Part shown: positions 25,700 through 34,198 of the stretch, in pieces | Layout of the letters: every line of letters begins with the position of its first letter | How positions within the stretch are numbered: position 1 is the stretch's first letter | Source of the DNA: Yoonia rosea | GTDB taxonomy: Bacteria > Pseudomonadota > Alphaproteobacteria > Rhodobacterales > Rhodobacteraceae | Length of the DNA stretch: 64,000 nucleotides | Assembly (NCBI RefSeq): GCF_900156505.1 | Contig: NZ_FTPR01000001.1 | Span: 1,240,001 to 1,304,000 of the forward strand | Reading direction: 5' to 3' | Made by a program: the position numbers and the translations under genes | The notes under the pieces: generated by a model | Told to the model about the DNA's origin: nothing | What the model saw: only the letters and a program-made list of their open reading frames with translations | The model's database searches: none

Positions 25700-26776
25700 A
25701 TGCTTTATCGTGAGGCCGGAGATTTCAAGACGTCCTATCAGGAAGACAGCCAGACCTTCCCGATTGCCTTTGACCGGTACCGGTATTGGGCCGTCTTGGC
25801 CTTTGCCTTTCTGGTCGTCCCCTTCGTGATCAACGACTATTGGGCCAATGCCATTCTGGTGCCCTTTCTGATCTACGCGATTGCCGCGATCGGGCTGAAT
25901 ATCCTGACGGGCTATTGCGGACAGGTCAGCCTTGGGACCGGCGGTTTTATGGCCGTGGGGGCCTATGCCTGCTACAAGCTGATGACCTCTTTTCCCGATG
26001 TCAGCATCGTCATTCACATCATTCTGTCAGGCGGGATCACCGCGGCGGTCGGTGCGGCCTTTGGCCTGCCCTCTTTGCGGATCAAGGGGTTTTATCTGGC
26101 TGTGGCCACGCTCGCGGCACAGTTCTTTCTGGTCTGGCTCTTCAACAAGGTGAGCTGGTTCTACAACTATTCCGCCTCGGGCCAGATCAACGCGCCGGAA
26201 CGCACCGTCTTTGGCGTGCCTGTCACAGGTCCCAATACCGAAGCCTGGGCGCAATACCTGATCTGTCTGGTTTTCGTGACCGCCTGCGCCATCATCGCAC
26301 GCAATCTGACACGCGGGTCATTGGGGCGCACATGGATGTCGATCCGCGATATGGATATCGCCGCCGAGATCATCGGGGTGAACCCGCTCAAGGCCAAGCT
26401 GACAGCTTTTGCCGTGTCGTCGTTCTTTATCGGGATCGCCGGCGCGCTGTTCTTTGCCGTCTATCTGGGCGCTGTCGAAGTGGGCGAAGCCTTTGGCATC
26501 CAGAAATCATTCCTTGTGCTCTTCATGATCATTATCGGCGGTCTTGGGTCAATCTTCGGCAGCTTTGCAGGGGCCGCGTTTCTGGTGGTCCTGCCTGTTG
26601 TGCTGAAACTGATCGGTGTCGACCTTTTGGGCTGGCCCACCGATCTGGTGGCGCATTTCCAACTGGTGATCGTGGGCGCGTTGATCATGTTCTTTTTGAT
26701 CAAGGAACCCCACGGGCTGGCCCAGCTATGGCGGCTGGCCAAAGAGAAACTGCGGCTTTGGCCGTTCCCTTATTAA
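25700..26776 (+). CDS. Branched-chain-type ABC permease (LivM-like)
   Basis: This 358-residue membrane protein has a hydrophilic N-terminus of about 25 residues. It then shows the LivM motifs AIAAIGLNILTGYCGQVSLG near residue 60, LPSLRIKGFYLAVATLA and GGLGSIFGSFAGAAFL. It completes the transport channel with the LivH-like protein. The gene lies 47 bases after livH and 83 bases before the binding-protein gene. That gap carries GC-rich dyads near 26782-26802 and GGGG-caca-CCCC near 26814. Confidence 0.92.
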   Translation: MLYREAGDFKTSYQEDSQTFPIAFDRYRYWAVLAFAFLVVPFVINDYWANAILVPFLIYAIAAIGLNILTGYCGQVSLGTGGFMAVGAYACYKLMTSFPDVSIVIHIILSGGITAAVGAAFGLPSLRIKGFYLAVATLAAQFFLVWLFNKVSWFYNYSASGQINAPERTVFGVPVTGPNTEAWAQYLICLVFVTACAIIARNLTRGSLGRTWMSIRDMDIAAEIIGVNPLKAKLTAFAVSSFFIGIAGALFFAVYLGAVEVGEAFGIQKSFLVLFMIIIGGLGSIFGSFAGAAFLVVLPVVLKLIGVDLLGWPTDLVAHFQLVIVGALIMFFLIKEPHGLAQLWRLAKEKLRLWPFPY

Positions 26777-26859
26777 ATGCGGTGCGCGCCCTGCGCGCGC
26801 CCAAAGATCGGGGCACACCCCGGCGTGACAATCGGACCAACCATGGGAGGAGAAACCCG

Positions 26860-28146
26860 ATGAAACTGAAACAACTGGCCGTAATGGCCGTGACCGCAAC
26901 ACTCGCCGCAGGCGTGGCCAGCGCGGAACTGGTGATCCCTGATCTGAGCTACCGCACCGGCCCTTATGCGGCAGGTGGTACGCCGTTCTCGGATGGCTAT
27001 CAGGATTATTTCAACATGCTGAACGCCCGTGACGGCGGGATCGGCGGCGAAAGCATCCGCATTCTCGAATGCGAAACCGGCTATAACACCGAAAAAGGTG
27101 TGGAATGCTATGAAGCCACCAAGGGCGAAGGCGCGTTGATCTATCAACCGCTGTCCACTGGTATCACCTATCAGCTGATCCCCAAAGCGACCGCCGACGG
27201 CATCCCGATCCACACGATGGGCTATGGCCGCACATCTGCTGCCAATGGTGAGGTGTTCAACTGGGTGTTCAACTACCCTGCGAACTATTGGGATGCCGCA
27301 TCGGTGATGGTGAACTACCTTCTGGAGGAGAATAGTGGCGATCTGTCGGGCAAAAAGATTGCGCTGATCTACCACAACTCTGCCTACGGCAAGGAACCGA
27401 TCCGCACACTCGAAGAGCTGTCGGCAATGCACGGCTTTGAATTCACCCAACTGGCTGTTGACCACCCCGGACAAGAGCAGAAATCACAGTGGCTGCAAAT
27501 CCGCCGTGAACGCCCTGACTATGTCCTGATGTGGGGCTGGGGCGTGATGAACCAGGTTGCCGTGCAGGAAGCCGCCAACATCGGTTTCCCGATGGAAAAC
27601 TTTATCGGTAACTGGTGGGCCGGTGCTGAACATGACGTTACCCCTGCAGGGGCTGCGGCAAACGGCTATAAGTCACTGAACATGAACCGGATCGACGCCA
27701 ACCTGCCTGTCTTTGATGACATCCGCACATTGGTCCACGACGCGGGTAATGCGGCCGGTGACGGCTCGAACATGGGATCAGTGCTTTATACGCGGGGCAT
27801 GTACGCCGCGATGCTGGCCGCCGAAGCCATCGCCAAAGCGCAGGAAATTCACGGCGTGTCCGCTGTGACCCCTGCGATGGTGCGTGACGGGATGGAAGCG
27901 CTGGAAATCACCGATGCGCGCATGGAAGAACTGGGCATGGCCCGTGTCGGTCCTGCGTTCAGTGTGAGCTGCCAGAACCATGGCGGGTCCGGTCTGGGGA
28001 TTGTACAGCAGTGGGATGCAACTGCTGGCAACTGGGTTGCCCTGACCGACTATATCGCGCCCGATATGAGCGTGATCCAGCCTTTGGTTGCCGAAGACTC
28101 TGCTGCATTCGCGGCCGAGGCCGGGATCGAGCCGGGCTGCCTCTGA
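26860..28146 (+). CDS. Branched-chain-type ABC substrate-binding protein
   Basis: This 428-residue Peripla_BP_6 protein starts at the ATG at 26860 after a GGGAGGAGA ribosome site. It has a classical signal peptide (MKLKQLAVMAV, cleavage after ASA). The mature part has the two-lobe fold with LSYRTGPYAAGG, GKKIALIYHNSAYGKE at the second-lobe entry, and a C-terminal QPLVAEDSAAFAAE helix. A far longer open frame in the same phase begins inside the LivM gene and is a read-through artefact. Binding proteins of this family take amino acids, amides or aromatic/short acids. The adjoining CoA ligases favour an acid. Confidence 0.92.
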   Translation: MKLKQLAVMAVTATLAAGVASAELVIPDLSYRTGPYAAGGTPFSDGYQDYFNMLNARDGGIGGESIRILECETGYNTEKGVECYEATKGEGALIYQPLSTGITYQLIPKATADGIPIHTMGYGRTSAANGEVFNWVFNYPANYWDAASVMVNYLLEENSGDLSGKKIALIYHNSAYGKEPIRTLEELSAMHGFEFTQLAVDHPGQEQKSQWLQIRRERPDYVLMWGWGVMNQVAVQEAANIGFPMENFIGNWWAGAEHDVTPAGAAANGYKSLNMNRIDANLPVFDDIRTLVHDAGNAAGDGSNMGSVLYTRGMYAAMLAAEAIAKAQEIHGVSAVTPAMVRDGMEALEITDARMEELGMARVGPAFSVSCQNHGGSGLGIVQQWDATAGNWVALTDYIAPDMSVIQPLVAEDSAAFAAEAGIEPGCL

Positions 28147-28158
28147 GCCAGAAGAAAC

Positions 28159-28184
28159 CGGGCGGCCCATCTCCGGGCCGCCCG
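28159..28184. other. Strong hairpin after the binding-protein gene
   Basis: A perfect ten-base stem, CGGGCGGCCC at 28159-28168 and GGGCCGCCCG at 28175-28184 with a six-base loop, follows the binding-protein stop. No T-run follows. Such hairpins commonly protect the 3' end of highly expressed binding-protein mRNA while letting some transcripts continue into the next gene. Confidence 0.7.
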
Positions 28185-28214
28185 CCACGATGAACACAAA
28201 CGGAGCCGCGCCCC

Positions 28215-29036
28215 ATGTTGGATGACAAACCGGTTGAGACCCTGCTTGAGGTCAACAACATCGAAGTGATCTACAATCACGTGATCCTTGTGCTGAAAGG
28301 CGTGTCCCTGACCGTGCCTAAAGGCGGCATTACGGCCCTTCTGGGCGGCAATGGCGCGGGCAAGACCACAACGCTCAAGGCGATCTCCAACCTGCTGCAT
28401 TCCGAACGCGGCGAGGTGACCAAAGGCGCAATCACCTATCGCGGTGAACCTGTGCAAGACCTGTCGCCCGAGGCGCTGGTCAAGCGCGGCGTTGTGCAGG
28501 TCATGGAAGGCCGCCATTGCTTTGAGCACCTGACCATTGAAGAGAACCTGCTGACGGGCGCCTATACGCGCAGCGATGGCGGTGCGGCCGTGCAGGCCGA
28601 CCTTGAGATGGTCTACAACTATTTCCCGCGCCTGCGCGAGCGGCGCAAATCACAGGCTGGCTATACCTCGGGTGGTGAACAACAGATGTGCGCGATTGGC
28701 CGCGCCCTGATGTCCCGCCCCGAGACGATCCTGCTGGATGAACCCTCAATGGGGCTTGCACCGCAACTGGTCGAAGAGATTTTCGGGATCGTGAAATCCC
28801 TCAATGAAAACGAGGGCGTGTCCTTTCTGCTGGCAGAGCAGAACACGAACGTGGCCCTGCGGTTCGCCCATCGCGGCTATATTCTGGAATCCGGGCGCGT
28901 TGTGATGGAAGGCCCCGCGGCAGAGTTGCGCGAAAACCCCGACGTGAAAGAGTTTTATCTGGGCCTCTCTGACGAGGGGCGTAAATCATTCCGTGATGTG
29001 CGCAGTTACCGGCGGCGCAAAAGGTGGTTGGCATGA
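28215..29036 (+). CDS. Branched-chain-type ABC transporter ATPase (LivF-like)
   Basis: This 273-residue ATPase has Walker A GGNGAGKTTTLKAISN, signature TSGGEQQMCAIGRAL, Walker B ILLDEPSMGLAP and the LLAEQNTNVAL switch region, all typical of LivF. It is slightly longer than E. coli LivF because of a basic C-terminal tail. It overlaps the next gene by ATGA at 29033-29036. It completes the importer set of two ATPases, two permeases and one binding protein. Confidence 0.93.
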   Translation: MLDDKPVETLLEVNNIEVIYNHVILVLKGVSLTVPKGGITALLGGNGAGKTTTLKAISNLLHSERGEVTKGAITYRGEPVQDLSPEALVKRGVVQVMEGRHCFEHLTIEENLLTGAYTRSDGGAAVQADLEMVYNYFPRLRERRKSQAGYTSGGEQQMCAIGRALMSRPETILLDEPSMGLAPQLVEEIFGIVKSLNENEGVSFLLAEQNTNVALRFAHRGYILESGRVVMEGPAAELRENPDVKEFYLGLSDEGRKSFRDVRSYRRRKRWLA

Positions 29037-30217
29037 GCATGGACGCATTGGAAACCCGCACGCAGGACGCAAGAGAGGCCGCGCAGCTCAAAGCGGCGCA
29101 AGAGATTTTTCCGGATGCGGGCCTTACCTCTTTGGCGGATCTGGCGCGTCTGCCGGTCATGCGCAAAGACGCGCTCTGCCGTGGGCAGGCCGAAAACCCG
29201 CCTTTCGGCGCAGTCCCTGCCCGCAACGTCAGCCACATCTTCCAGTCCCCGGGGCCGATCTATGAACCGGGCAGCACACGGCCGGATTTCTGGCGCATGG
29301 GGCGGTTTTTGGCCGCTATGGGGTTTGATGCATCGGACGTGGCCCAGAACACATTTGCCTATCATTTTACGCCTGCGGGCATGATGTTTGAAAGCGCCGC
29401 ACGCGCCATCGGCATGGTGGTCTTCCCCGCAGGCCCGGGCCAGACCATGCAACAAGCCGAAGTCGCCGCCGCGATTGGCACGACCGCCTATATCGGGACG
29501 CCGGATTATCTGGCCACGATCCTCGCCAAAGGTGACGAGATGGGGCTTGATCTGAGCCGGATCACGAAGGCGGCTGTGTCAGCGGGCCCGCTGTTTCCCC
29601 AGATCCGCGCCGCCTATGAAGCGCGCGGCATCCTTTGCCGCCAATGCTATGGCACCGCCGATGCCGGGCTGATCGCCTACGAGTCCGCCGAAAGCACCGA
29701 TGGCATGATCGTGGACGAAGACGTCATCGTCGAGATCGTCACACCCGGCACCGGTGATCCTGTGGCGACGGGCGAGATTGGCGAAGTTCTGGTCACCGTC
29801 CTGAACCCCGATTACCCGCTTTTGCGGTTCGCGACCGGTGATCTCAGCGCAATATTGCCCGGGCAAAGCCCCTGCGGGCGCACCAATACACGCATCGTCG
29901 GCTGGCGCGGGCGGGCGGATCAGGCGACCAAAGTCAAAGGCATGTTCATCCGTCCCGAACAGGTGGCGACCCTGGTTGCACGCCATGCAGATGTGGCCAA
30001 GGCCCGTGTCGAGGTGCACCGCGGTGCGAGCGGTGACGAGATCACCGTTCAGCTGGAAACCGACGCAACCGATCCGGCCGCATTTCAGGTGTCAGTCTCT
30101 GAAATCCTGAAACTGCGCGCCAAAATCGATCTTGTCGCCATCGGTGCCCTGCCCCGCGACGGCGTTGTCGTCTCCGATCAACGCCCCGCACTCGAGCAGG
30201 CGGTCGCAGGCGCCTAG
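29033..30217 (+). CDS. Phenylacetate-CoA-ligase-like adenylating protein, degenerate ATP loop
   Basis: This 394-residue protein of the PaaK/AMP-binding superfamily starts at ATG 29033 overlapping the LivF stop; a GTG at 29024 is less likely. Recognisable are RQCYGTADAGLIAYES (the aromatic/Gly motif A5), FATGDLSAI with the ATP-ribose Asp, and GRADQATKVKGMFIRPEQV near the hinge. The canonical Ser/Thr/Gly-rich ATP loop (SSGTTG in PaaK) is replaced by IFQSPGPIYEPG. It either binds ATP differently or has lost adenylation and plays another role. It may act on the same acid as the ligase at 21878. Confidence 0.8.
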   Translation: MSMDALETRTQDAREAAQLKAAQEIFPDAGLTSLADLARLPVMRKDALCRGQAENPPFGAVPARNVSHIFQSPGPIYEPGSTRPDFWRMGRFLAAMGFDASDVAQNTFAYHFTPAGMMFESAARAIGMVVFPAGPGQTMQQAEVAAAIGTTAYIGTPDYLATILAKGDEMGLDLSRITKAAVSAGPLFPQIRAAYEARGILCRQCYGTADAGLIAYESAESTDGMIVDEDVIVEIVTPGTGDPVATGEIGEVLVTVLNPDYPLLRFATGDLSAILPGQSPCGRTNTRIVGWRGRADQATKVKGMFIRPEQVATLVARHADVAKARVEVHRGASGDEITVQLETDATDPAAFQVSVSEILKLRAKIDLVAIGALPRDGVVVSDQRPALEQAVAGA

Positions 30218-30649
30218 GCTGATCCGGGTACAACCGTCACCTGCAAGAGGACAGGCCCGGGTGGTCTGTCCTTGACCATTCATCGGGTCTTTCAAGCCCG
30301 CCTGTTTGCGCAGCCAAGTAGGAACAAGAAACCTTGCGCGCGGGCCTGCCCAGATGGCAAAGAACGGTCCTGCAAGTGGCCAGACACGTGCGTACTCAGG
30401 CGTTCGGGGTGACTGTTTTGAGGCGGCTTTGGCACGACGGAGACACGGGGTATCGTGCTGCGCTTTGACCAACTCCGCAGATCACGAAGCTCTGAGCGTG
30501 TCCCGCGCATACGAGAGCGTTGCAACTCTGAGCCGTCTGGACACCCTTTCTCCATTTTTTGGTTTTAAACTTGAAAGCGTGCAACCTTATTGCGACTGTT
30601 CATGCATGAACGCGGGTTCCGATGATGGCGTCCCGAACAGATCACCGCG
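30218..30649. other. Intergenic region, 432 bases
   Basis: I see no convincing gene here on either strand; the open frames present lack family sequence. An inverted repeat AGGACAG at 30248-30254 / CTGTCCT at 30266-30272 lies about 30 bases after the ligase-like gene and may end the Liv-type operon. The remainder presumably holds the promoter of the MarR-type regulator gene. Confidence 0.5.
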
Positions 30650-31003
30650 GTGACCTCTGGTGCGGTAGCCGTGGAAGCACCTGCAAGGCAAGAACTGAGT
30701 GATTGGGCGGAATTAGGTTTCCGCATCATGCGCGCACTTCAACCGAACCCCAAGTTGTCCCAGCGCGATCTGGCGCGCGAAGTTGGTATTAGTTTGGGTG
30801 GTGTAAATTCCGGCCTCAAAGTTCTGATCGACCGGGGTTGTATCACGGTTGAAACCTTCCGCACCTCAAACAAAACACGCTATGCATATGTGCTCACATC
30901 TGAAGGTCTGGCCGAGAAAAGGGGGCTGCAAGATGAAGTGTGTACTGAGAACAGCGATAAACAGCGCTGGTTTGTGTTATCGCGGATTGGGACACTTTTT
31001 TGA
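30650..31003 (+). CDS. MarR-type EPS-associated transcriptional regulator
   Basis: This 117-residue protein from a GTG start has a winged helix: FRIMRALQPNPKLSQRDLAR, EVGISLGGVNSGLKVLIDRG and the wing NKTRYAYVLTSEGLAEK. This matches the small regulator family that regularly accompanies exopolysaccharide loci. In relatives I know, a charged coiled helix follows the wing. Here the last 25 residues (after AEKRGLQ) are unlike it and end abruptly, and the alternative frames give no better match, so the tail is divergent or decayed. It stands at the start of the polysaccharide gene run. Confidence 0.8.
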   Translation: MTSGAVAVEAPARQELSDWAELGFRIMRALQPNPKLSQRDLAREVGISLGGVNSGLKVLIDRGCITVETFRTSNKTRYAYVLTSEGLAEKRGLQDEVCTENSDKQRWFVLSRIGTLF

Positions 31004-31348
31004 TTGACGGAACGACATACTGCAAGAGACCTGATACCGTCGCACGAGCACGCTGTGACGAAGGGCTTACATGTTGATAAACTATGCATCTTGCGTGGTT
31101 GTGCGGCTGCTGATTGCCTGTTGTGAACGTCTCATCCGTTATCCCACTGTAAGGATCAGGGCCTTCGGAATGCACGAAGAGCCCGGCGAGGCGTAAAATG
31201 ATACGGCGACCCCAAAGTGCCGCGATATTCCCGTTTGCGTTTGCAGCGACGTGAGTTGTTTCGCAAAGTACCTATGACCAATGCGAAAAGCCGTCTGAAA
31301 TAGCACAGCGATATTAAAAATAGACATGACTTTTTTTATGGAAAAGCA
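31004..31348. other. Intergenic region, 345 bases, AT-richer
   Basis: No gene is apparent. The stretch separates the EPS regulator from the first methyltransferase gene and becomes AT-rich in its last 60 bases, where a promoter for the rightward polysaccharide genes would be expected. I cannot point to firm -35/-10 boxes or a terminator. Confidence 0.4.
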
Positions 31349-32104
31349 ATGAAAGACATCTTCATTTTGCCATCGCTGCGGGAGCTTTATTCTCGGCCAT
31401 ATGATCAGTCCATGAGAGAGTGGCGCCGCCTCGGCGCGATCGACAAAGCCGCCCACATTCTGGATCTCATGTCCCGCAATGATGCGGCAAAGGTTGGCCA
31501 AGTTCTGGAAGTTGGGTGTGGCACCGGCGATGTCATGAGGGAACTTGCGCGCCGCGGCTTTGGCCAGGACATTTCAGGCGTTGAGATTGGTAGCGAACGT
31601 TCACAGCAGCAATCTGAGAAGATCAACGGACGATCCGTCGCGATTGAAGGATACGATGGGCAAACGCTTCCCTTTACCGCAGGAAGCTTTGACTTTGTTT
31701 ACGCAACTCAAGTGTTGGAACACGTTCTTCATGAGCGGCAATTTTTGTACGAGCTACGACGCGTCTCCAAAGGGCTCGTCTATGTTGAATTGCCTTTGGA
31801 ACTTTTCGCGAGAACCAGGATTTCAAACCTCCAGAATTCTCTGAGCCTCGCTGGTCACATCAAAGCGTACTCTCTTGAGTCTTTCTTGCTGAAATTAGAG
31901 ACATCCGGTCTCAAAGTGCTGCATCACCAGCTGAATGATCATTCACCTGAAATCTTTGCCTTTCAAAACGGATCCATTGTCGCAAAGGTAAAGCGGCGCG
32001 TGCGTGGGTTGGCGCTCAAATTCGTGCCCGGTCTGGCCCAACGTCTCTTCACCTACCACTGCGGCGCGCTCTATACTGCAGCGCTCAAGATGAACATCTG
32101 CTGA
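31349..32104 (+). CDS. Class I SAM-dependent methyltransferase
   Basis: This 251-residue protein has the Methyltransf_11 core: VLEVGCGTGDVMRELARRG (motif I) near residue 53, an acidic residue in the following strand (SGVEIGSER), and LPFTAGSFDFVYATQVLEHV (motif IV) around 105. The C-terminal third is basic and not informative. In a polysaccharide locus such an enzyme most likely methylates a sugar or a lipid-linked intermediate. It is followed by a second, unrelated methyltransferase gene. Confidence 0.85.
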   Translation: MKDIFILPSLRELYSRPYDQSMREWRRLGAIDKAAHILDLMSRNDAAKVGQVLEVGCGTGDVMRELARRGFGQDISGVEIGSERSQQQSEKINGRSVAIEGYDGQTLPFTAGSFDFVYATQVLEHVLHERQFLYELRRVSKGLVYVELPLELFARTRISNLQNSLSLAGHIKAYSLESFLLKLETSGLKVLHHQLNDHSPEIFAFQNGSIVAKVKRRVRGLALKFVPGLAQRLFTYHCGALYTAALKMNIC

Positions 32105-32148
32105 CCAGACAGGCGACATATAAAAACGAGGCTGCAGAGATACGAACT

Positions 32149-32853
32149 ATGTTATCAAAAAAAATAAACGCAACCTGCGTGCGATCTATCCAGAGCATCA
32201 AGAGACTGTTGCGCCCCCCCTTGCACCGCATAGAATGCGTCATGCCCTTGCGTGTTCTTGGGACAGATTATGGAGGGTGGCCTGTCATTGAAGACAGTCT
32301 CTCGTCAGAAAGCTGTGTTTATAGCTTTGGGGTTGGTCAGGACATCAGCTTCGATCTTGCACTGATCGCGGAATACGGCTGCAAGGTTGCGGCCTTTGAT
32401 CCCACACCGCGATCCATGACCTGGGTTGAGAGCCAAAATACGCCGGAGCTGTTTCAATTTTATCCGGTAGGCCTTTCCGATGCCAATCAGGTTCTGTCGT
32501 TCTATGCGCCGATCCAAGAGGATTTCGTATCCTATAGCGTCTCCAAGCGGACAGATAATCAAGAGCGCGTAGAACTTCCTGTCAAACCACTTGATGAGAT
32601 CATGTCGGACTTGGACGATACGAAAATCGACTTCCTGAAGATGGATATCGAGGGTTCTGAGTATCCTGCAATCACCGATATGATCAACAAACAGATCTTT
32701 CCCGCGCAGCTTTGTGTCGAGTTTCATCATGGTATGTTCGGCCACACCAAGGATCAAACCCGAGATGCGGTCACGGCGCTGAAGAACGTCGGCTACCGCA
32801 TTCACTATGTTTCAAGCGGAGGGCGCGAGTATGGGTTTCATCGTCCCGCTTGA
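32149..32853 (+). CDS. FkbM family methyltransferase
   Basis: This 234-residue protein has the SAM-binding segment FGVGQDISFDLALIAEYGCK, followed by AAFDPTPRS. The FkbM-family signature DFLKMDIEGSEYPAI is near residue 163. A short basic N-terminus precedes the fold; a start downstream is possible. FkbM enzymes O-methylate hydroxyls and are common in O-antigen and EPS loci, where they decorate sugars such as fucose or rhamnose. The product block at 51777-56687 makes GDP-fucose and GDP-mannose, which are possible acceptor residues. Confidence 0.87.
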   Translation: MLSKKINATCVRSIQSIKRLLRPPLHRIECVMPLRVLGTDYGGWPVIEDSLSSESCVYSFGVGQDISFDLALIAEYGCKVAAFDPTPRSMTWVESQNTPELFQFYPVGLSDANQVLSFYAPIQEDFVSYSVSKRTDNQERVELPVKPLDEIMSDLDDTKIDFLKMDIEGSEYPAITDMINKQIFPAQLCVEFHHGMFGHTKDQTRDAVTALKNVGYRIHYVSSGGREYGFHRPA

Positions 32854-32925
32854 TCAACACCTTTACACGGCTTCTATCCAACAGACTGTCTGCCAACTAT
32901 CTTCAGGTACAAGACAAAATCGCAA

Positions 32926-34197
32926 ATGCACCGCAGGATGACTGGCCGGAAGATGATCCCACGCGTTCCATCAGCATCCGGTGCTATCTCTGCAGCGGTC
33001 GTCAGTCAGGCGACCGGAAGTCTGGTCAGTTTCGTCTTTACGTTCCAGCTTCTCCACATCCTGACACCACGTGAATTCGGGCTTTTCGGGATGGGCTTTG
33101 CTTTGGTGATGATCATCACCGGGTTCTGGCAAGGGTTCTTTATCACGCAATATATTGTCCTTGCCCCCAAGGAAGGCCCCGCAAAGTTCCCCGGACAGGT
33201 CTATGCCACGATGTCGTTGGTTTCACTCGCGACGCTCGCGGCATTTGTTGCCATTGCCGCAGTGCTGCAATCCTTTCTTGGACTGGGGCTGATGGCTTTG
33301 GCGATCGGCGTCTCGGCAATCGCCTTTTCGTATAAAGAGTTTCATATCCGCCACGCATTCAGCACAGGACGCGGCAAGCAAGCGATGCTGATCAACGCCG
33401 TGATGGGCGCAGGGTTGCTCGGATTTATGGCCTTTCAGGCGATGATCGATGCGGAAATCACCGCTGATCTTGCCTTCGTTGTCTTTGCGGCAATCACCGG
33501 TCTCGCAGCGATCGTCGGACACAGCGTCTCTGGTCTTACGCTGTTCAGCCAGACGCGTGGTGACATTATTGAAACGTTCAGAAAGCTGAGCGTCGGTGGA
33601 AAATGGGCTGTTGCGACCAACCTGATCGCATCATTTCGCAACAATGCGCACATTATTTTCCTTGCGGGTCTGCTCGGACCTGTCGCCGTGGCGCAGGTGA
33701 ATGCAGCACGGCTTTTTGTTTCACCGCCCTTGTTGCTCATTGCAGCATTGGCCAACGTGATTTTACCAGATTTTGCGCGCAAGCTTCATGACGCCGGGCC
33801 AGCAGAGTTGCTGCGGTCGATTGGCAAAACTGGCACCGCGTTGTTTGCGGTTGTGGTCACCTATGCAGGCGCGCTCGTACTGGCTTGGCCATATTTGGAG
33901 CCTGTTCTGGTCGGCGAGCAGTATCAGGGATTGCTCCCCTTGGTGGCAACTTGGTGTGTCTTCGCCGCTATTCTGATGATCCGCAGCGTGCTTGAATGGG
34001 GTGTACAAGCCCAGCGCCGCTTTGCCTTCATGACCAAAGTATCCATGGGCCTCACGTTGCTGACACTGCTGACAGCATGGCAACTGACAGTGGCCCTTGG
34101 CCCCATCGGAGCCGTTGCTGCGCTCATCCTGACAGAGTTGGTGATGGCGGGTGCATGGTGGTTGAAAACTAAATCTACTTTAGTGTCGAGTACCTAG
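32926..34197 (+). CDS. Wzx-type polysaccharide flippase
   Basis: This 423-residue membrane protein of the MOP/PST superfamily has about twelve hydrophobic segments. The opening ISAAVVSQATGSLVSFVFTFQLLHILTP, with TPREFGLFGMGFALVMI just after, is the usual Wzx start. In-frame ATGs occur at 32926, 32938 and 32953; the last would give the conventional short N-terminus. It is expected to flip undecaprenyl-diphosphate-linked repeat units to the periplasm for polymerisation by the product of the next gene, which starts one base after its stop codon. Confidence 0.85.
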   Translation: MHRRMTGRKMIPRVPSASGAISAAVVSQATGSLVSFVFTFQLLHILTPREFGLFGMGFALVMIITGFWQGFFITQYIVLAPKEGPAKFPGQVYATMSLVSLATLAAFVAIAAVLQSFLGLGLMALAIGVSAIAFSYKEFHIRHAFSTGRGKQAMLINAVMGAGLLGFMAFQAMIDAEITADLAFVVFAAITGLAAIVGHSVSGLTLFSQTRGDIIETFRKLSVGGKWAVATNLIASFRNNAHIIFLAGLLGPVAVAQVNAARLFVSPPLLLIAALANVILPDFARKLHDAGPAELLRSIGKTGTALFAVVVTYAGALVLAWPYLEPVLVGEQYQGLLPLVATWCVFAAILMIRSVLEWGVQAQRRFAFMTKVSMGLTLLTLLTAWQLTVALGPIGAVAALILTELVMAGAWWLKTKSTLVSST

Positions 34198-34198
34198 C

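Noticed and set aside
25786..26859. Upstream 358-codon extension of the Liv binding-protein frame
   Set aside because: It overlaps the LivM permease gene in another phase. The signal peptide and strong ribosome site place the real start at 26860.
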